DNA of 64,000 bases, from contig NZ_CP087590.1 in NCBI RefSeq assembly GCF_015594925.2, positions 992,001-1,056,000 on the forward strand. The letters are read 5' to 3'. The notes under the pieces were generated by a model. That model did no database searches and was not told the origin of the DNA. It worked only from the letters and a program-made list of their open reading frames with translations. This stretch comes from Vibrio sp. VB16 (GTDB taxonomy: Bacteria; Pseudomonadota; Gammaproteobacteria; Enterobacterales; Vibrionaceae). Below are positions 25,347 to 33,722 of this stretch, in pieces. The translations under genes were made by a program, and so were the position numbers. Within the stretch, counting starts at the first letter, position 1. Each line of letters opens with the position of its first letter.

Positions 25347-25404
25347 AAAGGGACATACATCTTGGGTTCTTATCGCTCAGGTTCTAAAGTGTATGTCGCC
25401 GTTG
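25347..25404. repeat. Dispersed hairpin repeat, long-loop copy
   Basis: AAGGGACATACATCTTGGG, a loop of about 18 bases, then TCTAAAGTGTATGTCGCCGTT. The arms match the consensus, but the loop is longer and partly duplicates the inner arm (GGGTTCT and AGGTTCT). Confidence 0.6.
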
Positions 25405-25431
25405 TAGTCATTCAAAATAAAGAGATATTTG

Positions 25432-26040
25432 ATGCCTAATTTTCAAATAATTATGAAAAGCGAATACAAATGTATGCCATGGAAAAATGGCCTTGGTAAA
25501 ACATTTGAGATCCAACGTAGTGACGATCAACATGGGCTACGCTTTCGCATTAGCCAAGCGCGTGTCGTAGACAATGGACTATTTTCGGACTTTAGCGGGT
25601 TACACCGCACTTTGGTTCTCTTGTCTGGTAATGGCATGACACTGGAGCATAAGAATCAATCTCACAACCATTCCCATACATTAAAAAAACCGTTAGATAT
25701 CGCGCGTTTCTCTGGTGGTGACAAAACCTACGCCACATTAAAAAATGAAGGGATTGACGATCTCAACATTATGGTTCGTGAGGTGGACACACAAGCTAAG
25801 GTTTTTGCCGTTACTTCTGGGCAACCGTTGACGCTACCTGGCTCGGATTATCATATATTTAGTGCATTTTATGCTAATAACGCTTGTACTATCCATCCGA
25901 ATATCAACACGGTAGAAACACAACCCATTCATCTACCCGCAGGTAGCTTACTTTGTTTAAGAGGTGAAGAAGTCTTATTGGGAAAAGATTTTTTGGTCAC
26001 AGATGGCAACGGTGTACTTATCGAAATATCAGGGAAATAA
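25432..26040 (+). CDS. HutD/Ves family cupin-like protein
   Basis: A 202-residue protein of the HutD family: the N-terminal YKCMPWKNGLGKTFEIQRS, RFRISQARVVDNGLFSDFSG and LHRTLVLLSGNGMTLEH match its signature. The family has a bicupin fold. In histidine-utilisation operons HutD is thought to moderate the pathway; stand-alone copies such as E. coli Ves are linked to cold growth. No hut genes are nearby, so the role is open. The start is the ATG at 25432, which follows a TTG in the same frame. No signal peptide. Confidence 0.88.
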   Translation: MPNFQIIMKSEYKCMPWKNGLGKTFEIQRSDDQHGLRFRISQARVVDNGLFSDFSGLHRTLVLLSGNGMTLEHKNQSHNHSHTLKKPLDIARFSGGDKTYATLKNEGIDDLNIMVREVDTQAKVFAVTSGQPLTLPGSDYHIFSAFYANNACTIHPNINTVETQPIHLPAGSLLCLRGEEVLLGKDFLVTDGNGVLIEISGK

Positions 26041-26078
26041 AGTGTTTTCAAACGCCGTCACTCTACGTATTAACATAG

Positions 26079-26258
26079 AGTCGTTGCCAAATTCTATTTC
26101 GTAATGAAGATTTTGACGCCTTTATACCTTGGTTAGATAATCACCACGGCAACCTAAGCGTTCTTGTTCATGGTTCAACAGGCGATGCTTTAGCTGACCA
26201 CACGATCAATGCATATAGGTTGGGTGATGCCGTGGAATTGGACCTGCATGGTTTCTAA
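26079..26258 (+). pseudogene. C-terminal relic of a DOPA 4,5-dioxygenase-type gene
   Basis: A short open frame without a start encodes FDAFIPWLDNHHGNLSVLVH then GSTGDALADHTINAYRLGDA, which resembles the C-terminal half of the DOPA 4,5-dioxygenase family (WL...GLSVLVHPNTGDxxxDH). A TAG closes the frame upstream at 26076-26078, and the natural stop is at 26256. Only about 59 codons remain of about 110, so this is a decayed remnant. Confidence 0.6.
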
Positions 26259-26314
26259 GTTTTGAAACTAAGAAAGGATGACTGTCGCGGTATCCGGTGG
26301 ATCAACATGGTGTA

Positions 26315-27226
26315 TTAATTGGTTGGAGAAAAGTTCAACCTACGATTCGCGCTAGATAATAACCGTTCGTATAATGCGCGTGCAGCAGGACCCGATTCTT
26401 CACCTTTGGGTAAAGTAATATGAGTAGGAATCTGGTAACGGTTGGCGTTTTCAAGGGATAAAGTGACGATTCTATTAGCATCTAGCGTATCAACAATATG
26501 TTGAGGGAGACGGCAAAACCCAACACCATCTAAGACAGCCTGTAGGGCATGGTCAAAATTGTCTACTGTTAATCTTTGTTGAGATTTCAACCAACCAACC
26601 TTACGACTTTTTTCATCTGATTCTTCACCAAGATCTCTTATGACTACTTGAGTTTCTGTCTTTAGATCCGACAAACATAATGTCTTTTTATTTGCCAATG
26701 GATGATAACTTGCCACCACAGGAACCATCATGGTTGTACCAAACACTTCTGCGGGGAAATTGGTAATAGGAATATTGATGATGGCTATATCCGCTTTTTT
26801 GGAAAGCACTGTTGCTGTTGTACTGGACATGGACGTTTCGATTAATTGAACAGAGGTAGTGAAGTTTTGGCGGTAGAACTCTCTAAGCGAAGGAAATATC
26901 CATTGTCTATTGCATAGGTGGTCAATCGCAATAGTAATTTCGGTTTCAACCCCTTTAGATATTTGTTGACTTATTACTTCTAGTTGCTGAGCTTGTTCGA
27001 GCATAGAGTCAGCTCGCCTCAAAATAGATTTCCCCTCATTTGTTAGTACCGCTCTTCGACCCTTAACTTGAACTAATGTTAGACCGAGTCGCTCTTCTAA
27101 CTTTCGGATAGCATAAATCAAGGTTGTATGGCTTTTATTTAGATCATTTGCAGCTGACTGAATGCTTCCTGCGCGATCGACTGCTTGTAGTGTCGCCCAT
27201 TGTTCTAATGTTGTTTTAAGTCTCAT
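26315..27226 (-). CDS. LysR-family transcriptional regulator
   Basis: A 303-residue protein with an N-terminal helix-turn-helix (QWATLQAVDRAGSIQSAANDL; SHTTLIYAIRKLEERLGLTL) and a substrate-binding-like domain (TEITIAIDHLCNRQWIFPSL). It is divergent from the YdhR-like monooxygenase gene at 27371 with 144 bp between, so regulation of that gene is likely by arrangement. Immediately downstream lies the DOPA dioxygenase relic. Confidence 0.9.
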   Translation of the reverse strand: MRLKTTLEQWATLQAVDRAGSIQSAANDLNKSHTTLIYAIRKLEERLGLTLVQVKGRRAVLTNEGKSILRRADSMLEQAQQLEVISQQISKGVETEITIAIDHLCNRQWIFPSLREFYRQNFTTSVQLIETSMSSTTATVLSKKADIAIINIPITNFPAEVFGTTMMVPVVASYHPLANKKTLCLSDLKTETQVVIRDLGEESDEKSRKVGWLKSQQRLTVDNFDHALQAVLDGVGFCRLPQHIVDTLDANRIVTLSLENANRYQIPTHITLPKGEESGPAARALYERLLSSANRRLNFSPTN

Positions 27227-27370
27227 TGGTCTATTTTATCTACAGTATTTGGCTAAATTATGAACTTTTATGTAGAAATAATAAAGGTATATTGTCAGCA
27301 CTAGATGAGCCGTAGTCATCAATATGTTGGCTACTTGGATAGCGTTTATTGAACAAACTGGAGAAGTAAA

Positions 27371-27676
27371 ATGCGTAAGTTGTTACAAGTAGATTTTAGC
27401 CACATTGGCCCTTTTGCGGAAGATATGACGAAAGCGATGACAAATTTGGCAGAGTCTATCAATCAAGAGCCAGGAATGATTTGGAAGATCTGGACTGAGA
27501 GTGAAAAAAGTCAATTAGGTGGTGGTATTTACCTTTTTGAAAATGAAACCCTCGCTAAAAATTATATGGAAATGCATTCGAATCGTTTAGAAAAAATGGG
27601 TGTCACGGATATTAGAGGTATAATTTTTGATGTGAATGAATCCCTTACCTATATCAACAATGGGCCAACAAATTAA
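27371..27676 (+). CDS. YdhR-like putative monooxygenase
   Basis: A 101-residue protein of the YdhR family (dimeric alpha/beta barrel): MRKLLQVDFSHIGPFAEDMT, then INQEPGMIWKIWTESEKSQL and GGIYLFENETLAKNYMEMHS. Members are proposed to oxygenate aromatic compounds, but the E. coli enzyme has no proven substrate. AAACTGGAGAAGTAAA before the ATG gives a good ribosome-binding site. Probably controlled by the divergent LysR gene. Cytoplasmic. Confidence 0.9.
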   Translation: MRKLLQVDFSHIGPFAEDMTKAMTNLAESINQEPGMIWKIWTESEKSQLGGGIYLFENETLAKNYMEMHSNRLEKMGVTDIRGIIFDVNESLTYINNGPTN

Positions 27677-27701
27677 ATTGGTTGGGCGAGTTTTACAGCA
27701 T

Positions 27702-27748
27702 GATGGGACATAGGCTTTTTACTTTAAGATATGTGTTCTCTTTGGCCT
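27702..27748. repeat. Weak copy of the dispersed hairpin repeat
   Basis: GATGGGACATAGGC, loop, TAAGATATGTGTTCTCTTTGG. Only the inner arms resemble the consensus; may instead be the YdhR gene terminator region. Confidence 0.35.
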
Positions 27749-27871
27749 CATCAATTTGATGAGGCTTTGTGCTATTTGAAAATAAGAAATAGATGGTATT
27801 GCTATTACTTTACCTATTAAGAACATCAATACATACTAGCTTCAATAGAGAGTAAAAATGGATGTAATAAG

Positions 27872-28828
27872 ATGAAGATTGGCATAATTGGAATGGGTGA
27901 TATTGCACAAAAAGCATATTTGCCAGTTTTGGCGCAGAAGCCTGGTATTGAACTGGTGTTTTGTACAAGAAACTCGAAGGTATTGTCTTCTTTAGCGAGT
28001 AAATATCGAGTCACTGAGTATTGTACAGATTATAAAGAATTGATTCGATTTAACGTTGACGCTGTGATGGTTCATGCTGCAACGGTCGTTCATCCAGAAA
28101 TAGCGCAATTTTTTTTAAAGCAAGGTATTGCTACCTTTGTCGATAAGCCATTAGCTAATAGTGTTGAGCATTGTGAGAAACTTTATGATATTGCGGAGCA
28201 AAAGGCTCAACCTCTCTACATTGGGTTTAATCGGCGTCATATCCCCCTTTATAATCAGCATTTAATTGGTATACAGCATGATTCTAATCATGAACAATTA
28301 TCGTCACTACGTTGGGAAAAAAACCGATATAATCAGTTAGGAAATATAAGAGATTTTATATTTGATGATTTTATTCACCCTTTAGATAGCATTAATTTGA
28401 ATGCGAAATCTGATCTTTTTGATGCCTATGTAACTCATCAATCTCGGGATGGTTTATTGGCACGGCTGGATATTCAGTGGCAGCAAAATGGAATATTGCT
28501 ACATGCCTCAATGAACAGACAACACGGAACGACGAACGAAATAGTGACAGCAAACTATGCAGGAAAATCGTATAGATTTGATTCTTTCTATCAAGGTTGT
28601 GTATGGCAAGAAAGTACTCAAACGAAACTTACGCTCAAAGATTGGACACCAATGTTAACCAGTAAAGGCTTTGAGGCGATGATAGATGATTGGGTACAAG
28701 TGGTAGAAGAAGGTAAGTTGGACAGCAAAATAGTATCAAGAAATATTGCATCGCATCAGCTAGCTGATTGCTTATGCCAAAAAATTACGTCTCAGATCTT
28801 GAGACAACCAAAGAATAACTTACGTTAA
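27872..28828 (+). CDS. Gfo/Idh/MocA-type oxidoreductase
   Basis: A 318-residue NAD(P)-dependent oxidoreductase. The N-terminal Rossmann domain begins MKIGIIGMGDIAQKAYLPVL (GxGxxA-type fingerprint), with the EKP-type motif present as FVDKPLANSV near residue 90 (Lys is the usual catalytic residue). The C-terminal dimerisation domain follows from about 120. Family members act on sugars, inositols or related alcohols and imines; substrate unknown. No ribosome-binding site is strong (GATGTAATAAG). Stand-alone gene. Confidence 0.9.
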   Translation: MKIGIIGMGDIAQKAYLPVLAQKPGIELVFCTRNSKVLSSLASKYRVTEYCTDYKELIRFNVDAVMVHAATVVHPEIAQFFLKQGIATFVDKPLANSVEHCEKLYDIAEQKAQPLYIGFNRRHIPLYNQHLIGIQHDSNHEQLSSLRWEKNRYNQLGNIRDFIFDDFIHPLDSINLNAKSDLFDAYVTHQSRDGLLARLDIQWQQNGILLHASMNRQHGTTNEIVTANYAGKSYRFDSFYQGCVWQESTQTKLTLKDWTPMLTSKGFEAMIDDWVQVVEEGKLDSKIVSRNIASHQLADCLCQKITSQILRQPKNNLR

Positions 28829-29017
28829 GTTAGTCGTGAATACGCTGAAAAGAGACTATGATATAAAATATTGGTCTTGAGGGTATGTAATGGTGTTTGT
28901 TGGTTTCTCCTTACCCGTCATAAATATGAAAAATTAGCATGAAATTATGTCAGCATGTTATCACTGGAATTTTAACGATGTGGCTGCGAATGTGTCGTTG
29001 AATAAAAGGAATTGTAT

Positions 29018-29806
29018 ATGAGAATAACGCATTCGCTACTCGGCATTTTTCTATGCCTAGCTTACGTTCCTTATAGTCTAGCAGCCCCTGTTACGCTTCG
29101 GCTTGCCTATTCATATATTGAGTCCTATCCATTCCAACTAGGTAATGGTAATGAGGTATTCGACCCTCCTGGTTTGGCGTTAGATGTAATCAATCAGTCT
29201 GTTAATAATCTTGGTATAAAGGTTGAATTTGTTCGTCTGCCAGGCAAAAGGGTATTGGAGTACATTAAGGAAGGAAAAGTAGATGGTGGTTTTATTTTTT
29301 CCTACAACGCTCAGCGCGCGCTATACGCTCGCTACCCTATGGTCGGAGATAAACCCGATAGCAGCAAACGAATTGCGACCTTAGAGTATTACTTCTATAA
29401 ACTAGAAGACCAGCCATTTGATTGGGATGGAACAAGTCTAGTTAACTCGAATGATAAGGTTGTTGGGGCTCATCTAGGGTTCTCAATTGTTAAAGAATTG
29501 AAGTCCAAAAACATCAGGGTGGATGAAGTAAGAACCACGCCACAATTGTTAGATATGTTATGCAACAACCGAATTTCTGCCATTGCAATCCAAGACAACA
29601 TGATTAAAACGCTTCTCGAAAATAAACGTTGGTCTAATGTCGAGAAAGTGATGCCCGCCATTATAAAAAAAGACTATTACTTGGTGTTCAGTAGCCAATT
29701 TGTTCAACTCAAGCCTGATTTGGCTGAATTGATTTGGAGTTCTATTGGAGAGACCAGAGATGAAGTTATGTCTCAATCTATGGGTAAGTACCTTAACCTA
29801 GAGTAG
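29018..29806 (+). CDS. Periplasmic solute-binding protein (SBP_bac_3-like)
   Basis: A 262-residue protein with a signal peptide (MRITHSLLGIFLCLAYVPYS, cleavage near LAA), so periplasmic. Features of the family-3 binding fold are present: TLRLAYSYIESYPFQLGNGN, PPGLALDVINQSVNNLGIKV and GKRVLEYIKEGKVDGGFIFS. No ABC permease genes are adjacent, so it could be an orphan binding protein feeding a remote transporter or sensor. The start at 29018 follows AAAGGAATTG; a TTG at 29012 is in frame but less likely. Confidence 0.85.
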   Translation: MRITHSLLGIFLCLAYVPYSLAAPVTLRLAYSYIESYPFQLGNGNEVFDPPGLALDVINQSVNNLGIKVEFVRLPGKRVLEYIKEGKVDGGFIFSYNAQRALYARYPMVGDKPDSSKRIATLEYYFYKLEDQPFDWDGTSLVNSNDKVVGAHLGFSIVKELKSKNIRVDEVRTTPQLLDMLCNNRISAIAIQDNMIKTLLENKRWSNVEKVMPAIIKKDYYLVFSSQFVQLKPDLAELIWSSIGETRDEVMSQSMGKYLNLE

Positions 29807-29956
29807 AACTGGGCAATACGGATATTCACAACAGAAAACGTCTAAAACCGAGACCGTTGGCATCCGGTGATAAACAAGTCCCTCATTTCACGCAGACACG
29901 GCAAATTGATAGCCTATCTCGTCTGGAAGTTTGATATATACGCCTAGATTTGACAG

Positions 29957-29988
29957 GGAGAAAGGGATGTCAACTTTCTCCTTTTTTT
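29957..29988 (+). terminator. Rho-independent terminator
   Basis: GGAGAAAG, nine-base loop, CTTTCTCC and seven T. It ends the solute-binding-protein transcript and lies just before the small lipoprotein gene. Confidence 0.9.
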
Positions 29989-30026
29989 GTATGATACAAG
30001 GCAATATAAACGTTGAGGGAATAAAA

Positions 30027-30161
30027 ATGAAAGCGTCACTTATTGCTATTGTAATTACGTTCTTCCTTATTGGATGTTCGAATACATGGGATGGTGTAAA
30101 AGAAGATTCATCTACAATTTGGAATGATACGAAAGAGACGATACACGAAGCTACGGAATAA
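30027..30161 (+). CDS. Entericidin-like small lipoprotein
   Basis: A 44-residue lipoprotein precursor: MKASLIAIVITFFLIGCSNT has a lipobox (LIGC) with Cys17 as the lipidation site; the mature part (NTWDGVKEDSSTIWNDTKET) is short, helical and amphipathic, like entericidin EcnA/EcnB, which are small envelope lipoproteins of uncertain role. The start at 30027 follows GAGGGAATAAAA; a longer frame from 29931 runs through the terminator at 29957-29988 and is rejected. Confidence 0.75.
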   Translation: MKASLIAIVITFFLIGCSNTWDGVKEDSSTIWNDTKETIHEATE

Positions 30162-30230
30162 TAGAGAAAGCATAAGACAATTTAACGAACATGCCATTAT
30201 TCAAATGTTATGTGATAAAGAGAGATCGCA

Positions 30231-30611
30231 ATGTCGAAAAGTACAGCAACATATTGGAACGTGCTCGCTACTGAAAACAGCAATCGGTGGGAGTCCATAG
30301 AAGGTAGCTCCGGAATGTTGGAGCAACTTACCCTTGCTCACGATGAGACGACAGGTGATTATACGCGGCTAACCCGCTTTAAAGCTGGCGCAGACACAAA
30401 AGAATTTGGCGGTAAATCTCATGATTATCCCGAGGAAATATATATTATTTCAGGTCGGCTTTACGATGCCGCTTTTCAACAATGGCTAGAAGCAGGGCAC
30501 TTTGCAAGTCGCCCTCCTGGCGAAGTGCATGGACCGTTCCTTTGTGAGGAAGATTGCTTAGTTATGGAAGTTTCATTTCCAAGCCAAAGTGTCTCTACCA
30601 CACGACAATAA
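30231..30611 (+). CDS. Cupin-domain protein (ChrR-like)
   Basis: A 126-residue single cupin. The beta-barrel motifs are recognisable (YTRLTRFKAGADTKEFGGKS; HDYPEEIYIISGRLYDAAFQ; GHFASRPPGEVHGPFLCEED), with His and Glu residues in the usual metal-binding positions (HDYPEE; EVHGPF). This resembles the ChrR-like cupins, often anti-sigma-like sensors or acetylacetone-cleaving-type enzymes; which it is cannot be told. GAGAGATCGC precedes the ATG. Cytoplasmic. Confidence 0.8.
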   Translation: MSKSTATYWNVLATENSNRWESIEGSSGMLEQLTLAHDETTGDYTRLTRFKAGADTKEFGGKSHDYPEEIYIISGRLYDAAFQQWLEAGHFASRPPGEVHGPFLCEEDCLVMEVSFPSQSVSTTRQ

Positions 30612-30693
30612 CCTTAATCACAATAATCAATAAATCATAGATTATGGGCAGATCCATTCTGTAATACCTACAGACACATACGAGATATTATTC

Positions 30694-31356
30694 ATGAACT
30701 ACTTGTCGAGCGTTGAAGTGGAGCCAAACACTAAGGCAACGGCTTCTGTAATTTGGTTGCATGGTTTAGGGGCTGATGGTCACGATTTCGAACCCATAGT
30801 GGCGGAATTAAATCTCCCAAAGAATTTAGCGATTCGTTTTGTTTTTCCTCATTCACCCTCGATCCCCGTGACGATTAACGGCGGTATGATTATGCCTGCA
30901 TGGTACGATATTCTGGATATGAGTATTGATCGAAAGGTAGACTTACAGCAGTTAGATATCTCAGCAGGTGCCGTTCAGGCATTAATCGACCGAGAAATTG
31001 AGCGAGGTATTGACGCTAGCCGTATTATAATCGCTGGATTTTCTCAGGGTGGGGCCGTTGCTTACCAAGCCACATTAACCTATAGCCAACCATTAGCTGG
31101 GTTATTAGTTATGTCGACTTATTTTGCAACTAAAGACACGATTCAAATACATGACAGCAATAAGAAAATTAGCATCAATATCATGCATGGTAGCCTAGAC
31201 CCGGTTGTTTCCCCTGTATTGGGCGAACAAGCGCTAAAGGCATTAGTTAATATTGGTTTTGAACCAAGGTATAAGCAGTATGTGATGCAACATAACGTGT
31301 GTGCAGAGCAGATTTCCGATATTTCTGATTGGTTGCAAGAGCGTCTAATAGTGTAA
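30694..31356 (+). CDS. Carboxylesterase/phospholipase (alpha/beta hydrolase)
   Basis: A 220-residue esterase of the acyl-protein thioesterase/YpfH type. The catalytic triad can be read off: Ser117 in GFSQGG, Asp169 in HGSLDPVV, His200 in VMQHNVC; the oxyanion region is IWLHGLGADG (20-29). The His context is not the usual GHxxC but QHNVC. Family members hydrolyse short-chain esters or lysophospholipids. No signal peptide. The gene may be cotranscribed with the NTF2-like gene 60 bp downstream. Confidence 0.93.
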   Translation: MNYLSSVEVEPNTKATASVIWLHGLGADGHDFEPIVAELNLPKNLAIRFVFPHSPSIPVTINGGMIMPAWYDILDMSIDRKVDLQQLDISAGAVQALIDREIERGIDASRIIIAGFSQGGAVAYQATLTYSQPLAGLLVMSTYFATKDTIQIHDSNKKISINIMHGSLDPVVSPVLGEQALKALVNIGFEPRYKQYVMQHNVCAEQISDISDWLQERLIV

Positions 31357-31416
31357 AGAGTCGAAAGGATATACGCCGTATAGGTAACGTTGTGTTCTAC
31401 TATGGGAGATTGAGTT

Positions 31417-31758
31417 ATGCAAAAATTGATAGACGATTTTGTACGAATGAATCTGGCGGGTCTTGTATTAGAATTATGTGAAAAATATTATGATGAGAAC
31501 GTCGTAATGCTGAATAATGGCTCAGTTTTCGCGTCGTCGATGAAAGAATCCTATGACAAGCAAAAGGGCTTTATTGAATCCGTTGAACATTTTGACGTTT
31601 CTCTCATATCAACGTTTATATCTGAGAATACTGCAGAGCTTACTTTCCACTATAAAATGACAAATGCCCAGTCCCAAGTAAATGAATTTACAGGTAAACA
31701 TATTCAAATTTGGAAGAATGGAAAGATCATTAGAGAAGAATATCTATCCGTCGACTAA
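31417..31758 (+). CDS. SnoaL/NTF2-like protein
   Basis: A 113-residue protein of the NTF2-like superfamily: helical N-terminus (MQKLIDDFVRMNLAGLVLEL), then a curved sheet (YYDENVVMLNNGSVFASSMK; AELTFHYKMTNAQSQVNEFT; GKHIQIWKNGKIIREEYLSV). Such proteins act as small-molecule-binding or enzymatic cone-fold domains; the substrate is unknown. GGGAGATTGAGTT precedes the ATG. A hairpin at 31830 lies between it and the convergent gene. Confidence 0.85.
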   Translation: MQKLIDDFVRMNLAGLVLELCEKYYDENVVMLNNGSVFASSMKESYDKQKGFIESVEHFDVSLISTFISENTAELTFHYKMTNAQSQVNEFTGKHIQIWKNGKIIREEYLSVD

Positions 31759-31829
31759 CATCGCATTCGTATGCGGTTAGAGTTGGACAGTATTATTCCA
31801 ACGATAGTTACAATGCAGTTTCGCAATCT

Positions 31830-31857
31830 AGGGGTAGCGTTTTATTTATCTACCCCT
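31830..31857. terminator. Hairpin between convergent genes
   Basis: AGGGGTAG, 12-base loop, CTACCCCT. Probably ends one or both of the converging transcripts; no strong T tract on either side. Confidence 0.5.
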
Positions 31858-31888
31858 TAATGATGGTTAAAGTAGGGATACCGTTGAG

Positions 31889-32215
31889 CTAGAGTAAAGG
31901 TGAGTTTATTTTAATCGCTTGGTCAAGGTAATAGCTCACACCGTCAACATCTGGAGAATCCATAGAAAGAACTCTCATTACTTTCCCTGATCCTGTTAGC
32001 ATTTTATACGTGTCTATCATGTGCACTCCTTTTAGAAACCCTATATCAACGCCATTCTTTGTTGTTCTCATATGACAGATTCCACCATTAGCATCTGAAT
32101 AACTGGTTATGCGCTGTTTTCTCGTTTCTATCAGCCGATAGTGTTCGATCAGTATTTTTCTAGTGAATACAAACAACGATTTATGCTCAGACTTTATGTC
32201 GATATCGTATTGCAT
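31889..32215 (-). CDS. DUF1801 (YdhG)-like protein
   Basis: A 108-residue protein resembling the DUF1801 family: an N-terminal region, a central ICHMRTTKNGVDIGFLKGVH, and YKMLTGSGKVMRVLSMDSPD near residue 75 (compare the common G-x-GK-x-MRH motif). Function of the family is poorly known; some relatives bind iron-sulfur chaperones. No signal peptide. It follows the amidase gene by 56 bp on the same strand and may be cotranscribed. Confidence 0.72.
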   Translation of the reverse strand: MQYDIDIKSEHKSLFVFTRKILIEHYRLIETRKQRITSYSDANGGICHMRTTKNGVDIGFLKGVHMIDTYKMLTGSGKVMRVLSMDSPDVDGVSYYLDQAIKINSPLL

Positions 32216-32271
32216 ATATACCCCTATTCTTATTAGTCATTATAACTGTACACATGTTGCGTAACCTCTAC

Positions 32272-33675
32272 TTAGCTTGATTTACCATTGTCATTTTCGA
32301 ATGCAGGACAACTCGGCATCGTAATATGTTTGGACAGTACTTCAGCAATCAACAGCAATTCGGCCTCGCCATTCATTTTACCAACAAGCTGAATGCCAAT
32401 AGGTAACCCATTTCGGTCTAAACCTATCGGCATTGTAATGACGGGATGACCTATCAGGCTGATTGGGGTGGTATAGGCTGTCAGCGCATCGAAGTAGTTC
32501 ACCTCTAAGCCATTGACTATCAATGGTGCTTTATAGTCTCTACTCGGCCCTCGCTCTAAAGTCGGTGGCATATGTTTGAAAGCAAGACAACATGTTACAG
32601 GTAATATCCAAGCATCAAATTGTTTGAAAAACGCTTGGCAGTCATGGATGACATCGTCTCGCTTTTTCAGAGCATTAGAATATTCGTTCAGCCTTCTGCG
32701 ATAACCTTGCATTACATTATTAAGGAAGTTAGGTGATCGTTTTCGGCTATCCTTTCCAGACAATAGACTGATCCATCGAACAAAGGGATTCATTAGAGCA
32801 GACGTTTCAGTCCCCATGATGTTTCCAAAAATTCGCCAACACTCCGTGAAGCTGAAATGCTTAGGTTTTGAGTGCTTGCATTGATGTCCAGCCTGCTGCC
32901 AGCGGCTTACGGCTTGATCTATCCGATCCTTGATATCTGTGTCCAGCGGAAGGTCGTCTGCTTGATGCCAATAGGCCAAATTTAAGTGCTCGGCAATATT
33001 TGTTCTATCCTCACCTTTCAGCGCTTGCCAGATTAAAGCAAGATCTTGGGGCGCTCTAGCGATCGGACCGGGACGAGCAAAATGAGGCAGGGATAACTCA
33101 GGCTTTACCAGTATCCTTTCACTGCTCAGAGCACCTTCACTAGGTAACAAACTATAGACACCACAAAAGCTTGCGGGAATTCGTAATGAACCGGAAAGGT
33201 CGGTTCCGATATCAATAAAGCTCATTCCTGATGCGACTGCAGTGCATCCGCCGCCACTACTGCCGCCGCTAGTATATTCTTGATTCCAAGGATTTTTGCA
33301 AAAACCACGAATCTTATTGTTTGTTTGAAAATCCATGGCTAAAGGAGGAAGGCTTGTTTTCCCTAGCAAATTAGCACCTTGTTGAAACAGTTTTTCTGCA
33401 ATGGGTGCAGTGACTTCGCATTGCGTTGTTTGATCGAGGCCGAAACTACAAGGTAGGTCTTTGATATGGAACTGGTCTTTGAAGCTGATTGGCAAACCCG
33501 CAAGGAAAGAAGTGCTCTCACATACTTGTGTCTGATCTTGGTATATGAAAGCGCCAAGTTCTTCATCTAATTGGGTTATTCGGTTTAACAGATGTGTCTT
33601 GATTTTCTGTGGTGTTTGAGTGCCTTGTTTTAGTTTTTCACAGGCTTGAACTGCTGATAATTGATGAATAGGCAT
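32272..33675 (-). CDS. Amidase-signature hydrolase
   Basis: A 467-residue amidase. The Ser-cisSer-Lys triad is present: Lys66 (ISFKDQFH), cis-Ser139 in SGGSSGGGCTAVASG and nucleophile Ser163 in GTDLSGSLRIP. The family hydrolyses amides, including cyclic-dimer, aryl-acylamide or Glu-tRNA types; without GatB/GatC neighbours it is not a GatA. An AraC-type regulator gene ends 47 bp upstream on the same strand, suggesting an AraC-amidase-DUF1801 operon. No signal peptide; cytoplasmic. Confidence 0.92.
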   Translation of the reverse strand: MPIHQLSAVQACEKLKQGTQTPQKIKTHLLNRITQLDEELGAFIYQDQTQVCESTSFLAGLPISFKDQFHIKDLPCSFGLDQTTQCEVTAPIAEKLFQQGANLLGKTSLPPLAMDFQTNNKIRGFCKNPWNQEYTSGGSSGGGCTAVASGMSFIDIGTDLSGSLRIPASFCGVYSLLPSEGALSSERILVKPELSLPHFARPGPIARAPQDLALIWQALKGEDRTNIAEHLNLAYWHQADDLPLDTDIKDRIDQAVSRWQQAGHQCKHSKPKHFSFTECWRIFGNIMGTETSALMNPFVRWISLLSGKDSRKRSPNFLNNVMQGYRRRLNEYSNALKKRDDVIHDCQAFFKQFDAWILPVTCCLAFKHMPPTLERGPSRDYKAPLIVNGLEVNYFDALTAYTTPISLIGHPVITMPIGLDRNGLPIGIQLVGKMNGEAELLLIAEVLSKHITMPSCPAFENDNGKSS

Positions 33676-33722
33676 AGATAGCTCCTTGTTTAATATCCAT
33701 GCCTAATTGCAACAGTATTCGA

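Noticed and set aside
29931..30026. Longer start for the small lipoprotein
   Set aside because: The frame crosses the terminator at 29957-29988, and the lipobox fits the ATG at 30027.
32272..33675. GatA subunit of Glu-tRNA amidotransferase
   Set aside because: No gatB or gatC nearby and a stand-alone context with an AraC-type regulator; a general amidase is more likely.
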